This document shows positions 35,334 to 47,929 of a stretch of DNA of 64,000 nucleotides, in pieces (within the stretch, counting starts at the first letter, position 1; the number at the start of each line of letters is the position of its first letter). Source of the stretch: Prunus persica (Eukaryota > Streptophyta > Magnoliopsida > Rosales > Rosaceae); assembly GCF_000346465.2 (NCBI RefSeq), contig NC_034012.1:551246-615245 (forward strand), written 5' to 3'. The translations under genes and the position numbers were made by a program. The notes under the pieces are model-generated. The model was not told the origin of the DNA, searched no databases, and was given only the letters and a program-made list of their open reading frames with translations.

Positions 35334-37424
35334 TCATTCTTCAGCAGCAGCTGCTTCTGTCTCGGAGAAAAAATCTTGCCTGGAATATAGAAGATTGTGT
35401 CATAGAGATGTTCAGGTTATGATGGAACAAACTCCATTTTGATTCATTCCAATTAAACCATTGATAACAAGCACTGTTTACTGAATCATTTGATAAGATC
35501 CTATCCTTGAATAATCACCAAAATTCCACATCAAAACAAATAACATCAAATTGAACTTACCGTATTTTACGAGAAAGTTGGTAGAGGCCTGTCCCTGCCA
35601 TTGCTACATTCACACTAAAAAGATTCCAGTTCTTCTGCAATTATGAATTACAGAAACCAAAACTTAAAATCCAGCAGAAAATCCATCCAGGAAAGCTCCG
35701 ATAACAGAATCAAGAAGAGAACCAAAAGACTTATCCTTAACACAAGCACTTTTACTCCTTTAACCTGCAACCAGGTCCCTTTTTCTGTTCTATTTCCACA
35801 TCAAAGAACATGTATGACTATTTTGTTGCAACGGTGATTATCTTATGTGTTTAAGGTTTTGGAGGGGTCCAGAGGCATGCCACCATTAATTTATCATGGA
35901 GCTCACAAGTTTACCGAAAGCAGGTCTTTCTAATCATTTAAGAAAACTCCAAAGTTGACAAACATAAACCTGAAATAAAATTTTCAAACCAATCTTCCTT
36001 TGGAAAGTAAAAAGTTTGGATTGAACTTGTGATCACAACTACAATTTAGCACATCAATCATTTCAGGCAAACCTAATTACATCACAGATTGTACACTACA
36101 CACCAAATCTACATAAGATATGTTCCAAGTTCACATGATCAACAAAATTTACAATTTGAAGCAAAAGCACAACCTGTATATGTATTCATTTTATAAACTA
36201 TTCAATAAAAGTTGGTGTTAAGTAAACTTCAAACAGAAGTAGCTGTTTGACACTCTCTGGATCAGAGCTATTATCATCAATCTTGTGATCTTCTAGAGGC
36301 AGGAATATTATATCAACAGTTGTACTTACCGGAGTGATGACAGTGCTATAGCGTGACCAGACAACTCCAGTGCATGCAACCGCTGTGTAACAATATTGAA
36401 AGAGACAAAGAAAAACAAAAGTGAGAAGAATACAACATTGAGGTGACTCAATGTGTATCTTAAAGCGCTTGTAGTACAAGAAAAATGACTCGACATTTAC
36501 AGTAGTACTTGTATAAAACATCAAACAAACCTAATTGCTGAGGATATGAAAGATTTTCAGGTGGTTTGGCGAAGTCAGCAACATTAGCTATGCTGATGCC
36601 CCATTTAAATGTGGGTGCCCAAAAGTGAACTGCAATGCAATAACAGAGTAATTAATTAATACAAATCACTATCCGTAAAAAATAGCATTACAATTATCAA
36701 TATAGCAGAGTTTATATAGATTGGTTTTACGTGGTCTCCAAAAGGTAGCAGAGTTTTTCCCAAATATCAATATATTAGCAGCCAACTTGGTTTCAACCAA
36801 TGCTTTGTTCCAAACTTCCACACGACCACAACAACAACAACAACAACAAAAAACCAAATCAAATGCAAACAAAATAAATGGTTATTCTAAACCTGTGAAA
36901 GCCACTTCAAACCAAGTGAAGTTAGCTCAGAAATCCAACTCTCAGTTCTCCTTTAAGGTCATTTCCATTACTAATTTTCTTTTTTAGTGCAATGCACTAC
37001 AGAAATTTGTTGGGTCAACGCACTTTAGTTTTAAAAAAGATCAATCAATCAATCAATGAACAAAATTTGCAGGGAAGAACTTGATCAAAGCTTAAATGCA
37101 AACGATGCAAAATTAAAACTTGGACTTTATTAGTCTAAAAGAAACAATTAGTCCTCCTACTTCTAATTTCTAGGATAAGTCTCAATTGGGTCTCTTCACC
37201 AGAAGATAGTTAACGGTATGATTCATTTTAGGGACGGGTTAACTCTATCCAAAGGAAAAGATCTAAATCGCGCGAAACGGAAAATAAAAATTTTAAAATT
37301 GAAATTTCGGATAAAAATAACTAGAGAAAAGGATGATTCAGGTGTGAGATTGGAGTGACTGTGACTCACTGGTTTTCGGGCCGGCCGGGTGATTCCACAG
37401 CGCTTGGAGCTTCGAAGCCGCCAT
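35334..37424 (-). CDS. mitochondrial pyruvate carrier subunit (MPC2/BRP44 type)
   Basis: Subunit of the inner-membrane complex that brings pyruvate into mitochondria. Five exons on the minus strand: 37370-37424, 36531-36629, 36330-36382, 35561-35634 and 35334-35379. All are in phase and give 108 residues, the usual family length. The start is MAASKLQALWNHPAGPKT. It continues IHFWAPTFKWGISIANIADF, AVACTGVVWSRYSTVITPKN and WNLFSVNVAMAGTGLYQLSR, ending in an acidic tail ETEAAAAEE. The HPAGPKT and WSRYSTVITPKNWNL motifs are diagnostic of the MPC2-like branch. The gene is divergent from the SOBER1-like gene, with 333 bp between start codons. Confidence 0.95.
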
Positions 37425-37757
37425 TAATATTCTCTCTCTAGCTCTGAAGCCCGCTCAAGTCAGAGAGTGATCAATAATATCTGCTGCTCAACCGTGTTGA
37501 TCTGTAGGCCAATAGAAGTATGCCACGTATGCAATTAAAGGAAAATAAATTTTTTTGGTGGGAAATAATAAAATAAAATTCCCTTTTTTCATGAAAATAA
37601 AATTTCCCACATTAAACATAGCAATGGAGACATATTTGTTGGACTGGAGCGGGGTTAGGTGCCGAGAAAGGGCCCAAAGAGACAGGGGTAATTCTGGTAA
37701 TTTCACATCCATCTCCCCAAATTTGCGAAAGCTAAGCCCCATGGTTGATGGACAAGC
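37425..37757. promoter_or_regulatory. shared divergent promoter region (MPC / SOBER1-like)
   Basis: Only 333 bp separate the start codons of two divergent genes, so both core promoters must lie here or overlap the opposite transcription unit. No clear TATA box was assigned to either gene. Inferred from layout. Confidence 0.5.
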
Positions 37758-39918
37758 ATGAATCTTTGGCTTTTAGCAAAGCCAATTGCTGTGCTTTTGG
37801 TCACCGTAAGCAGCACCATCTTCTTGCTGCTACTCTCCCAGCAAAATCAATCTCCAAGACCAGCGTCAATGGCTCGAAGCTTTGTTCTGTGGCTTCATGG
37901 GTTGGGTGACTCAGGCCCAGCCAACGAGCCCATCAAGACCCTCTTCACTTCGCCTGAGTTTAGGAACACTAAGTGGTCCTTCCCATCAGCTCCATCAAAC
38001 CCAGTTACATGCAATTGTAAGTTTACATTTACAGTCATAATTTCCGGATACTTGTAATTTTATATGTAATTTTGAGTTAGCTTTTTTTATTTTTTATGAT
38101 ATTACTTTTGTATGTTTATGTAATTGAGGGTTATCTTATGATCTTCTGGAGAATTCAATTACCGTTGCTATTAGTTGCGTTTTGAAGGATTGTTATAGAT
38201 AGCTTTTGAATTACATGAAGTTCGAAAAATCTGCCTAGGCGGCCTGGGCTGGTCGGGTCCTTTTTTTCCCGACTTTAAAGAAAACCTCACGCAGCACGCT
38301 AGGTTGTCCCTTGTTATCAAACGCATTATGAGTCTATGATGCATTCAATCTTGATTTTCAATACGTAACTTATATTGCTTTTAGAATTGGGGTCTCAAAT
38401 TAAAGTGGAGACTGCGGTCATTGTTGAAAGTGCAGGAATCTCTTCTTTTTTTTGTGAGGGAAAGATGTCTTTGTGCTGATAAATACATAGAAAGAGCATA
38501 ACTTGATCTAGAGCTATTCAGTATACTGATCTAAGGCATAACTTTGTTCTTGTAGATGGTGCTAGGATGCCTTCATGGTTTGACATTGGCGAGATTCCTG
38601 TAACAGCTGTAAGTTATGATTCTGTTTCTTCCCTTTATTTATTTAAATATGCTTGATAATTTGTAGTAGACTCATTCCCAGATAGTATTAAGCCCCTGAT
38701 CTCACCCTTCCACCCTTATTCTTAAGGCCAGAGGAGCTGTCGAAAAGGCCATTGGCCTCTCAAAATATAATTTTTTTTTTCTCCTGCTTAAATCTTTCTG
38801 TTTTGCATTCATGTTATGAATTCAAATGAAAAGGGGGTCTGACACCCTCTACCACTTGAACCCGTTCTCATGAAATTGCTTATATACTTTGTTGTTTATT
38901 GAAGACCATACTGTTACATGTTTCAGAATTCTCCAAACAATGAAAGTGACCTGCTCAAAGCAGTTAAGAGTGTGCATAAGATGATAGACAAGGAGATAGA
39001 TGCTGGCACAAATCCTAGTAATGTCTTTGTGTGTGGATTCAGCCAAGGAGGTGTGTCTCTTTCTCTATGCACTTACATATACACGGTTAGAAACACTTGC
39101 ACAATTGATTTCTTTGTTGCTACTGACTTGCAAGTACAACCTTTTTACCAGGTGCCTTGACATTGGCAAGTGTTCTGCTATATCCTAAAACTCTTGGAGG
39201 AGCAGCAGTGTTTAGTGGATGGGTTCCTTTTAGTTCATCTATAATAGAACAAATCCCACCAGAAGCAAAGAGGGTACGTTTCAATCAGGATTTGTTTCTG
39301 TTATTGTGCTGTGCCTCAATAATTTATCACTTGTCATTGGGAGAATTCAAAATCAAACTTGTCCATCTATTATAGTGATACCATCATATCTGGTAATAGA
39401 TTTCATCATTGTCATCGTCATGGACTTTGTCCCATTTGTAAGATTTCTGTCTAATGAAATCTAATGTCCATGAGTTCCTATTATATGGGGTCCTCTCTCC
39501 TATTAATCTAACTTTTTGAGAAAAACTATTGTGGTCTCAATGTTAAATGTGATTGCAATGAACTGGTGCTTTCTTGTGAATTGTCGCGTGATACAGCCAT
39601 CTGATTACCTAAATATCATTACTACATGTGCAGACACCTATTTTGTGGTCTCATGGGATTGCAGACAGAACAGTATTTCTTGAAGCTGGACAAGCAGGTC
39701 CCCCCTTCCTTGAACGAGCTGGTGTAAACTGCGAGTTTAAGGTATTTTATGCAAAGCAACACAAGACTTCTTAAATGCACACTTGACTTGTATGCAACTC
39801 CGAAAATTTGACTGGTTGTAAATTGCAGGCTTATCCTGATCTTGGCCATTCAATAAGCAATGAGGAGCTCAAGCACCTGGAATCATGGATTAAAGCTCGT
39901 CTACCAAGTTCTTCTTGA
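37758..39918 (+). CDS. SOBER1-like acyl-protein thioesterase / carboxylesterase
   Basis: Alpha/beta hydrolase of the acyl-protein thioesterase family; Arabidopsis SOBER1 is a deacylase that modulates immune responses to an acetyltransferase effector. Six exons: 37758-38016, 38556-38608, 38927-39050, 39152-39273, 39634-39741 and 39829-39918, all in phase. The core starts MARSFVLWLHGLGDSGPANE. The nucleophile Ser is in CGFSQGGAL. The Asp is in LWSHGIADRTV and the His in YPDLGHSISNEEL. The first ATG adds 37 residues before the MARS Met (37869), including a strongly hydrophobic run AVLLVTVSSTIFLLLL that would act as a signal anchor. If initiation is at 37869, the protein matches the length of Arabidopsis SOBER1. 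Which start is used is not settled by the sequence. Confidence 0.92.
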
Positions 39919-41201
39919 AGGTTTTCGCTTGTATAATTATAGCCATAGGTTCTTGGTGTTTGATCATTATAAATGTGAGAATTCAAAATTCCCATTTTTA
40001 TCTGATTCATATTTTACCGTTTGCCCTTACGTCAAATTTGCATTGTCTTGAACCTGATCGGGGGGAAACTGGAATGCCATAATAAGAAGTTGTTCATGGC
40101 TAGCTCAGACCTTAACTTGCTCTATTTATCATTGTTATTGCAATCTTCGGAATTTGCATGTAATTTCCTTTGACGATTTCTGATGTGATGTGTAAATTGT
40201 AATGGCGTGCATTTTGCTCTACATTTTGTATGATGTGTCAAATTTTCGGAGCCAAACTACAAAACTTTGGGATATACGATGTTGTCTGATCAGAGGTTGA
40301 CGATTTTGAGATTTGGAAGCCGGAGAAACGGGAATGAGTGAACATGGAATTATGGGTATTCCATTTTCAATTTGAGTGAAAGAGCACGTCGATCCAATTG
40401 TTAAATTAGACACGGTGAAGACGATNNNNNNNNNNNNNNNNNNNNNNNNNNNNNNNNNNNNNNNNNNNNNNNNNNNNNNNNNNNNNNNNNNNNNNNNNNN
40501 NNNNNNNNNNNNNNNNNNNNNNNNNCAATTTACACATCATATCAGAAATATGACACTCTACTTGCAAATTGCAATATATTAAACTCGTTTTGACACAGTC
40601 AAAATGGCATTGTCTTTTTATAAAAAATAGTATCTTATTGCTTGATTGATTAATCCAGTCAGTTATCAAAGCCTTAGAATTCATTGAAAGCATTTGTATT
40701 TAAATCAACTTTTACCTCGTACCGCTTTGTTCATGGTCAGGTTCAATTGTAAATAAAACAAGGATTAAATAAATAAAATTTCATTTTAAATTAACAAGGT
40801 CCAGGCTCATCCCCCAGGGCTGTAGCACCACAGATAAGGCCGAGCTCAAAGCCCCACCAACCCCTACTTACTTACTTACACAGAGGCAGACCGAGAGAGA
40901 CTAATCAAAGGTAAGCTGGTCCCACAGCATCACAACCGTCCAAGTAATCCTATCCACGCACTCTGATACACTGCATGTACAGATAGTTAGTAGCCCTGCG
41001 CTGCACGTGAACATTGCCCCCAATCAGAACCCAACTTTCGTAATTTCATACATCACCCTAACACCAACTCCAATGCCTCTCTCTCCTTTATGAATAAAAC
41101 CTCAGCAACCCTTCAAAGTCCAAAACCTCTATCTCTGTCTTCTCTCTCTGAACCTCATCGTCATCAACTGTAAGTCTTTGATTCACCAATAGGCAACAAC
41201 C
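39919..41201. other. intergenic, contains the assembly gap
   Basis: 3' flank of the SOBER1-like gene, the N gap, then the CT-rich leader of the 41202 gene from about 41070. No gene seen in the readable part. Confidence 0.6.
40426..40525. other. assembly gap (100 N)
   Basis: Exactly 100 N bases. The round number suggests a placeholder, so the true distance is unknown. Confidence 0.99.
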
Positions 41202-41855
41202 ATGAAGAAGCTCTACCGGAAGGGCACGGTTCATCCTTCACCGCCAATCATATCAGACCACCTAGCCTTCCTTCCCGCTACCATCCTCACCCTCGCGGCG
41301 GCTCTGTCGCCCGAGGACAGAGAGGTCTTGGCTTACCTCATATCCTGCTCCAACAGCTCTGTCAACTTATCATCATCGTCGTACGGTTCACGTAAGTCCA
41401 CCACAGCCTCTGCAGCCAAAAAGGGCCCTGCAAAAGGCAGTGGGAGCGGCGGTGACCACCCGGCGCGGTTTAACTGCGACTGCTTCAGGTGCTACAAGAG
41501 TTACTGGGTCAGATGGGACGAGTCGCCGAATCGGCAACTGATCCACGAGATCATCGATGCTTTTGAAGATGGGGTGTTGGCTGAGAGTAAAGGGCAGGCA
41601 AACTCAAAGTATAATAATAATAACAGTAGGAAGGAGAGGAGGAACAAGAGGGGTCATAATGGTGGGTCATCGGGTGAGTTGAAGCGGTCCGAGTTGAGTT
41701 TGAAGAAGAAGGAGCTGGCTCAGGCTCACATGGCGGATCAAGAGACTAGTGGTGGTCGTGGTGGAGAGGTTGATGAAGAAGAGTCAGAGAAGAGTTCAGT
41801 GAGAAGGTTTGTGAGCTTTGTTGGAGAGAGGATATGGGGTGTGTGGAGCCAATAA
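41202..41855 (+). CDS. conserved plant protein with CxCxxCY motif, unknown function
   Basis: Single exon, 217 residues, start MKKLYRKGTVHPSPP. N-terminal half: a hydrophobic, Pro/Leu-rich stretch (LAFLPATILTLAAALSPEDR, then EVLAYLISCSNS), a Ser/Lys-rich linker, and the conserved core FNCDCFRCYKSYWVRWDESP followed by NRQLIHEIIDAFED. The C-x-C-x-x-C pattern could bind a metal, but this is only suggested by spacing. C-terminal half: an Asn run, basic stretches (RKERRNKRG) and an Arg/Lys-rich region, then FVSFVGERIWGVWSQ at the very end, a typical conserved terminus. I recognise it as a conserved plant gene family without a known function. The leader is CT-rich and the coding part is GC-richer than its surroundings. 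Confidence 0.88.
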   Translation: MKKLYRKGTVHPSPPIISDHLAFLPATILTLAAALSPEDREVLAYLISCSNSSVNLSSSSYGSRKSTTASAAKKGPAKGSGSGGDHPARFNCDCFRCYKSYWVRWDESPNRQLIHEIIDAFEDGVLAESKGQANSKYNNNNSRKERRNKRGHNGGSSGELKRSELSLKKKELAQAHMADQETSGGRGGEVDEEESEKSSVRRFVSFVGERIWGVWSQ

Positions 41856-43915
41856 GTTTTCCCTAATCTCAAAGACTACATCAAGCAATAATTAAGTTAT
41901 AATATGACTTAATTATGAGGTGGGTTTAGTTAATTCCATCTTCTTCATATCTTCATATCTTCATGATGTGTCTTTTCTTTTGTTTTGTTTTTTGGCCGTA
42001 AATTACCCTTTCAAGTACATGTAAACAAAAATGGGTAATTTTAATTTTGACCTCTGAGTCATCACAAATTAGTTTGCAACAACTGTGACTGAGGGACTCT
42101 GACTCTTGAGTGTTTTGTATTTTGATGGTGCATGCAAAAATCTATTATTTTGATCACATCAGCTCCTGCCTGAAAGGTTTTTGGAATGAGAGCACAGCAC
42201 GGGGTGGCTTATATCTTTGCCAAATCGCCAAATGCCTTGGCTTCCCATATTTTGGCATCAACATAATGTTGGAAACTGTACACAAATTTTGATTCCAACA
42301 CATAATCTCGAGTCGTAACTAGTTGCGATGAGAAGAAGAGGTAGGTGTCTCGCAGAGTTAGGCGTCGCACTGCACTAGCACTAGGCAAACACAACAAAGT
42401 TAGGCTTGGATTAAAGCAAAGGAGCCAAAAGAGTTCCCCACTATAAACTCCAGTCCAAACCCTCCTCACCTTCTTTTCGTTGTTCCCCAAGCCCATTTAT
42501 TCCTTCCATAATTGATTAATTTAATATATAACATCACCTTTTGTGGACGAATTTACCCCTTTTCCCCAAGCTCAATACTTTTGATGATGAACTGAATCGA
42601 TTGATGCTTAATGATTATAAACAGGAAAAGGAAAATGGGTGGTCTTTCTATTGATTGAGAGTAAATTGGCTTCCTTTTGAGGCAAAAGGTGAGGGAGAAT
42701 TGCAGTTTACCAAACCGAAAGAAAAAGGTCATCCACACTTTTGTGTTTAGTTTTAGACTAAATCTCATTTATCTTTTCAAAACAAACCACGTACGTACTT
42801 TAAACAAACAATTATGGCAAGATGGAAAGATAGATGATAAGGCCTATTGGTAACTCCAGTATAAATATTCTAAGTGGAAGTGGACTTTTTAACAACATAA
42901 TTAAAGAAGAAACTCCCTCTAATTAACCTTGCACAGTTGCACCTAATTACCAACAATGAGACACTTGTAAGCATATATATGCCTTCTCCATTAAGAAAAG
43001 TGCATTATTCAGTTGATCGAATCGAAATAAAAAGGGCATTTGGGTAATTTTGAAAAAAGGAAACAGAATATTGTAATAATAAATATTCTCTGAAATTTTG
43101 CACCCTGATTGTTTTTTTTAAAAAAAATAACTAATAAAATTTGGTACAATAAATGAGTGAGAGAGTATCTTTGGAATGCACATCTTAGGTTGGTTTGGGG
43201 CCAATAAATAAATACCGAACCGAAATTAGGGGACAATTAGCCCAACTCTCGGTGCCTCCAGCACATATTCCCCGACCATATAGCTTAACATGCACCTACG
43301 TATCATCATCGTACACGTAGCATGGAAAACCTCGGATGTGCCTGAATCCTGCGTTATTTTGACGGTCTAGATTTATCGTTAAACTAAACCCATCCATACA
43401 TGTTTTCCATTAGGTGGTTAACAAACTTTAGTTCAAGATGGTGTGAGTTGAGTTTACTCTTGAAATGAATAATGCTTCAAGGATTTATAAACAAAACAAT
43501 AAAGTTGCAAATTATAGGTCCCTAATTTATTATTATGTATAAGTGATGGTTTAAATCCATCTAATTTATATAGAGATTCGGATGCTCACTTGATGTCGTT
43601 TTTTAGCTTTGTTCTCACGCATTTCATTTGGCTAAATGATTTAATGTATTTATTTCTTGGCGAGCCATCCAAAATTCTTCAGACCACTCATGATGATAAT
43701 GCAGAAAATAAGAGTTGGATTTGGATTTTGGAATGGGTCAAGGTCAACAACTTATAACACTTAGATCAAGTCCTCAAATAAAACCTCCAAGAGCAGGCAG
43801 GCTCATGCTCATCCACAATTCAGAATGAACAACATCTCTTGGCTTTTGTTGCAAACTTTTTAAAGTTCACGTTATGTTTGTGATGCAGATAGCAACTGAG
43901 CTTTTCTCCACTCAT

Positions 43916-43950
<35 letters not shown>

Positions 43951-44667
43951 ACCTGAACCTGACATGTTTTACTGAGCGTTGATTTCGTTTGTAGCTTTCA
44001 CAAAAGTCTTATTAAGCCTTAATTAGACCCAAACAAAACGCTTGCATGCAACATATGCATAATGCATGCATGAATTAGTCAATACCAAAAAGCAGATTCT
44101 TTCTTTTTGGTCCACAGTATCAAATTGAAATGCTTTTTCCCCAAGTAAGAAAACAAAAACCCATGGGAATCCATTATGTATGTGAGATCAAAAAGCAAAA
44201 TGCTTTTCTTTTCTTAAACACATGACTCATGAGCTATGCTGTGTAAGATTTTTCTATTAATCACCAATATATATCAATCATTTCATTCATGGTTTGTCAA
44301 ATGAATTTCGAATTCACGATCAAATAATTGAAGTTGGCCAATGACAAGTTGACAACCAACCAGTGAAGAAGATTCCTCATATTATTTTTATACCTGGAGG
44401 GATTTCTATTTCACTTTTGTGATTGGAATTCTATGATTTGAACGACGTTGGACAAAGAACAAATCTAATCTTTTCCTTTTTTTCTTTTTGTTTAATACTC
44501 AGAATTCTATATCTGAACATTCACATCAAAGTTTTTACATTCCTCACATACAGTTACATAAGATAATTAAAAGAACATCATGTTAAAATTATAATGGACT
44601 CATTCATTGACTCATTTGACAGCCTTTTATGATGGAAATAACAACAGCAATACCTTGTAATGTGGAC
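41856..44667. other. gene-free spacer
   Basis: AT-rich spacer with a (TA)n run at about 43918-43949. Open frames at 42209-42496 and 42553-42768 have no family features. Nothing recognisable. Confidence 0.6.
43918..43949 (+). repeat. (TA)n microsatellite
   Basis: About 16 TA units. Confidence 0.95.
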
Positions 44668-46837
44668 TTAGGCTTGTACAGGTACAGAAGAAGAGCTCAT
44701 GGATACACAGCCCTTCAAGCGTTCAATAATGACATTTCTGCTCACCAGCCCGGAATGGTGCGTCAGAGGAAGGCCCTCCTTCACACACTCATCATACTTC
44801 TCCAAAGCAGACACAATGTCGCTAAAATCCGGCCGCTTCGAAGGGTTTGCTGCCCAACAGCGCTTGATCAGGTGCGCAAGCGCCGGTTGACAACTAGCCG
44901 GCATTGGAGGGCGTTCATTCTGCCGCATCAAAATAAATTTATGCTTATTTCCTCCAATTTCAGCAATTTATTTTTTTTCACGTGTAGCAGCAAACGAAAG
45001 ATTGATTACGCACTTGTAACAACTTTAAATAGGAATCTTAGTCTATAAGAGCTTTGGAAGCCCCTACATAGATGTAAACTGATGTAGCAGCTTGCATTGC
45101 AGCATATATATAACCAAAACCACATCTTAATTAATGAACAATTCCTGTTCATTCAAAGCAAATACATTTTTCACTAGAATGTTTTTAGTCCATTAGACAA
45201 TTTAGGATCCAAATTATGAGAAATCCAGAATTGAAAAATAGTATATATCAAGTTAGACAGCGAAAAAATGCGTAAGACCTAAGCATATTTCAAGAAAGAT
45301 GGTATGGAATATCTTTTGACTCTAATGAAAGGATGTGCAATTTGAGAATAACCATCTCACCTTTTCAGCCACAGCAAATGCAGCCTGCACAGGGGTCATT
45401 CCTTGAAAGGGAAGCAAAGCTGTTGTCAGCTCCCATAACACAATCCCGAAACTATAAACATCAACCTTCCGAGTACAAGGTTTCTCCTTGATCATCTCCG
45501 GTGCCATCCAACGGTAAGTTCCCTTGTTTCCCTTGGTTTCCCGGCACTGTGTTTCAAGACACGATGTACCAAAATCTGCCACCTTAACCCTCATATCATC
45601 ATTAAGAAGCAAGTTATTGGATTTGAGGTCCCTGTGGATCACCCCTTGAGAATGAAGATACTCCATTCCTCGGGATATGTCAAGAGCTAACCTCAGTATT
45701 GTTTCTGTTGAAAGAGAGTATGGCTCCTTCTTGTTGAGATACATCCTCAGCGTTCCTTGTGACATATATTCCGTGATGATACAGTACACAGGGGGCTTTT
45801 TACAAGCTGCAATAAACTGTGAACAAAAAGAGTTTACCAATTTAGCAACAAGATATTCAATAATCACATGTGCAAGTGTTGATGCAGAGTATTATTGGAT
45901 TACACCCAGTCTAAAAGTAGACCACCGGTTAAAATGCTAATATATATTATATGCCAACATGATAAAACCAACATATAATCTCGGAGATTAAAGGCAAGGC
46001 CAAAGAAGATGTGGGATTTACATATTAAGAGCCTAACAGTGAGACAGTAGCCAACCCCAAAGTCTAGATAATTTAATTTGCTCAAAATTTCTTAGGATGT
46101 CTTTCTTATATTTGATCATCTAGACAACCAAACCAAACCAAGTTTGACAGAGGAGGATCAATGCCGATTTCCGCTAATCTGAAGTGGAAAAACAGATAGA
46201 GCTATACTTTTACTAACATGTTCTGATTTATAATAGTAATCTATAGATAATACTAGTAGTACAGAGCAGAGCCAAGGGACTTTGTTAACTAACTAGCATC
46301 CTCCAATACACTATTTTCCATGAACTTTTTTAAACATTTGAAAGCAAGAAAACCTTTAATTAATGTTACCAATAATAGTAGATGAATTTTTGTTTTTGGG
46401 AGTTGGAACATAGACCTTACCTGCACTATGTTGGGATGAAAGAGACGTGAAAGCAGGGCAACTTCAGACTTAAATTGCTGCTCAAGTAAGGTTCTGGTCT
46501 CCTCCCTCTGGGTTGGAATTCTCACCATTTTCACAGCAACAGCTCTCTGCTTGTAGATTCCACGATAAATCCGACTATGTGCTCCAGACGCGAACTTGTT
46601 GCCAATAAACAGCTGAGAAAGATCAGCAGTCCACTCCTCCTGGTCCTCCTTTGACACCTCCCAAGTTTCCACATTTTCCGACTCCAATATCATAGACCAT
46701 GAGTCCAAGCTATCAAATCTCCTCCTCTCCATGCTGTCCATGTCAGAATTGAACTGGGGTCTCGATGAGGAAGGGTTTGGTAAAGACTTGCTCTTCGACT
46801 TTCGAAGACCAAGTGCATGGAAACATGAGGCCGCCAT
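44668..46837 (-). CDS. HT1: HT1-like Raf-type protein kinase
   Basis: Serine/threonine kinase of the Raf-like MAPKKK group; in Arabidopsis HT1 (HIGH LEAF TEMPERATURE 1) acts in guard cells in CO2 control of stomata. Three exons on the minus strand: 46421-46837, 45361-45816 and 44668-44919, total 374 residues, close to HT1. The N-terminus carries the characteristic FDSLDSWSMILESENVETWE block. The kinase domain starts at LFIGNKFASGAHSRIYRGIY (Gly-rich loop), then AVAVKMV (ATP Lys), VIHRDLKSNNLLL (catalytic loop), VADFGTS (DFG), GTYRWMAPEMI (activation segment end) and KRCWAANPSKRPDF. The C-terminal tail ends SSSSVPVQA. Key catalytic residues are present. The N-terminal block and the tail separate HT1 from other Raf-like kinases, so this is the closest assignment. 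Confidence 0.94.
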
Positions 46838-47900
46838 TGCGGTTCTAACTGAGGTGGTTCAATAAGCCCTTTAAGGAAAATTGGTATTATTATATGAAAT
46901 ATGGCAAGTCTTCTGTCAAAACAAACAATCAAAAGGTATTTTCCTTCTGAACGTGTGAATTGATTTCAGGAAGTGCATGAACAGATTCCGAAACATGGGT
47001 CACGAAATAGAGTGGATTACATATGTGGGTTTTCATCAAGTAACGGAACAGGGATGTTATCAAGGAATAAGCTTCAAATTTCTCAGAGAAAAAACACAAA
47101 CATAGAAGAACCAAGAGACTATTTTCCATTAAAAAGATAGGCCAATTGTTGTGTATCAAAGGAAAAACGAATGAGTCGAAACCTTGTGCTTGTGATGAAA
47201 GTGAAACACATGGAAAGGAAGATGAATTGGTTTCATGGTTTCAAGGATTAGAAGCAAAAGAAGAGAGACTGCATGAAAATGAAGATTTTGCAGATGAAGA
47301 GAGAAAGGGGTACGCAGATTTTCACGGTTGTTTTGTTTGTGATAGGATAAGGAGGATTAGGTCGTTCAGCAGTAGAAAGATGAATTCAAAGGCAGAGATT
47401 TCAGGGGTGGCTCGTGATTGCTCGGTTCAAAAGTATACTTTTTTTTATTGGTTTGAGAGAGAGAGTCCAGCCAGCTACTCTGTTATGTTCTGTTTCTGTA
47501 GCAGGTTCTTTTTAGCATCATGAATGCTAAGTGGCCACAGTGGCAAAGGTTTTTTTAGATTTGCTGTTCCTGGAAACTTGGGATATATCCCAATTCTTTA
47601 ACTGTAATTAACAGTAATGCCACTTCTGCTTTGCACACATGTCATACAAAGGGGGCTTCAAACCCAAAATAAAAAGGCAAAAACAATTTATTTTAGTGGT
47701 TGACTGAATTTGAATTTAACCATTGTCAAAATTAAATAATTGCATCAACAATTCATTGTTCATCTTGCTAAGCGATTTGGGATTTAAAGTTGCCCAAATG
47801 AAATGATCTATTACTCTCACCATCATAGGATATGATTGACAATGCCTAATCTTGTTTATGTCCTTATTAATTTATTTGTTAATGAAAATTTGATGATTCT
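46838..47900. other. promoter/leader side of the HT1-like gene
   Basis: No other gene recognised. A plus-strand frame at 47146-47523 is rich in Glu/Lys and overlaps what is more likely 5' leader or promoter sequence; not called. Confidence 0.5.
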
Positions 47901-47929
47901 GTGAATATTTTTGCCTCTTCTTCTTGAAG

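Noticed and set aside
47146..47523. Plus-strand Glu/Lys-rich frame upstream of the HT1-like gene
   Set aside because: Lies in the likely leader/promoter of a minus-strand gene; no conserved motif and no promoter or splice context of its own.
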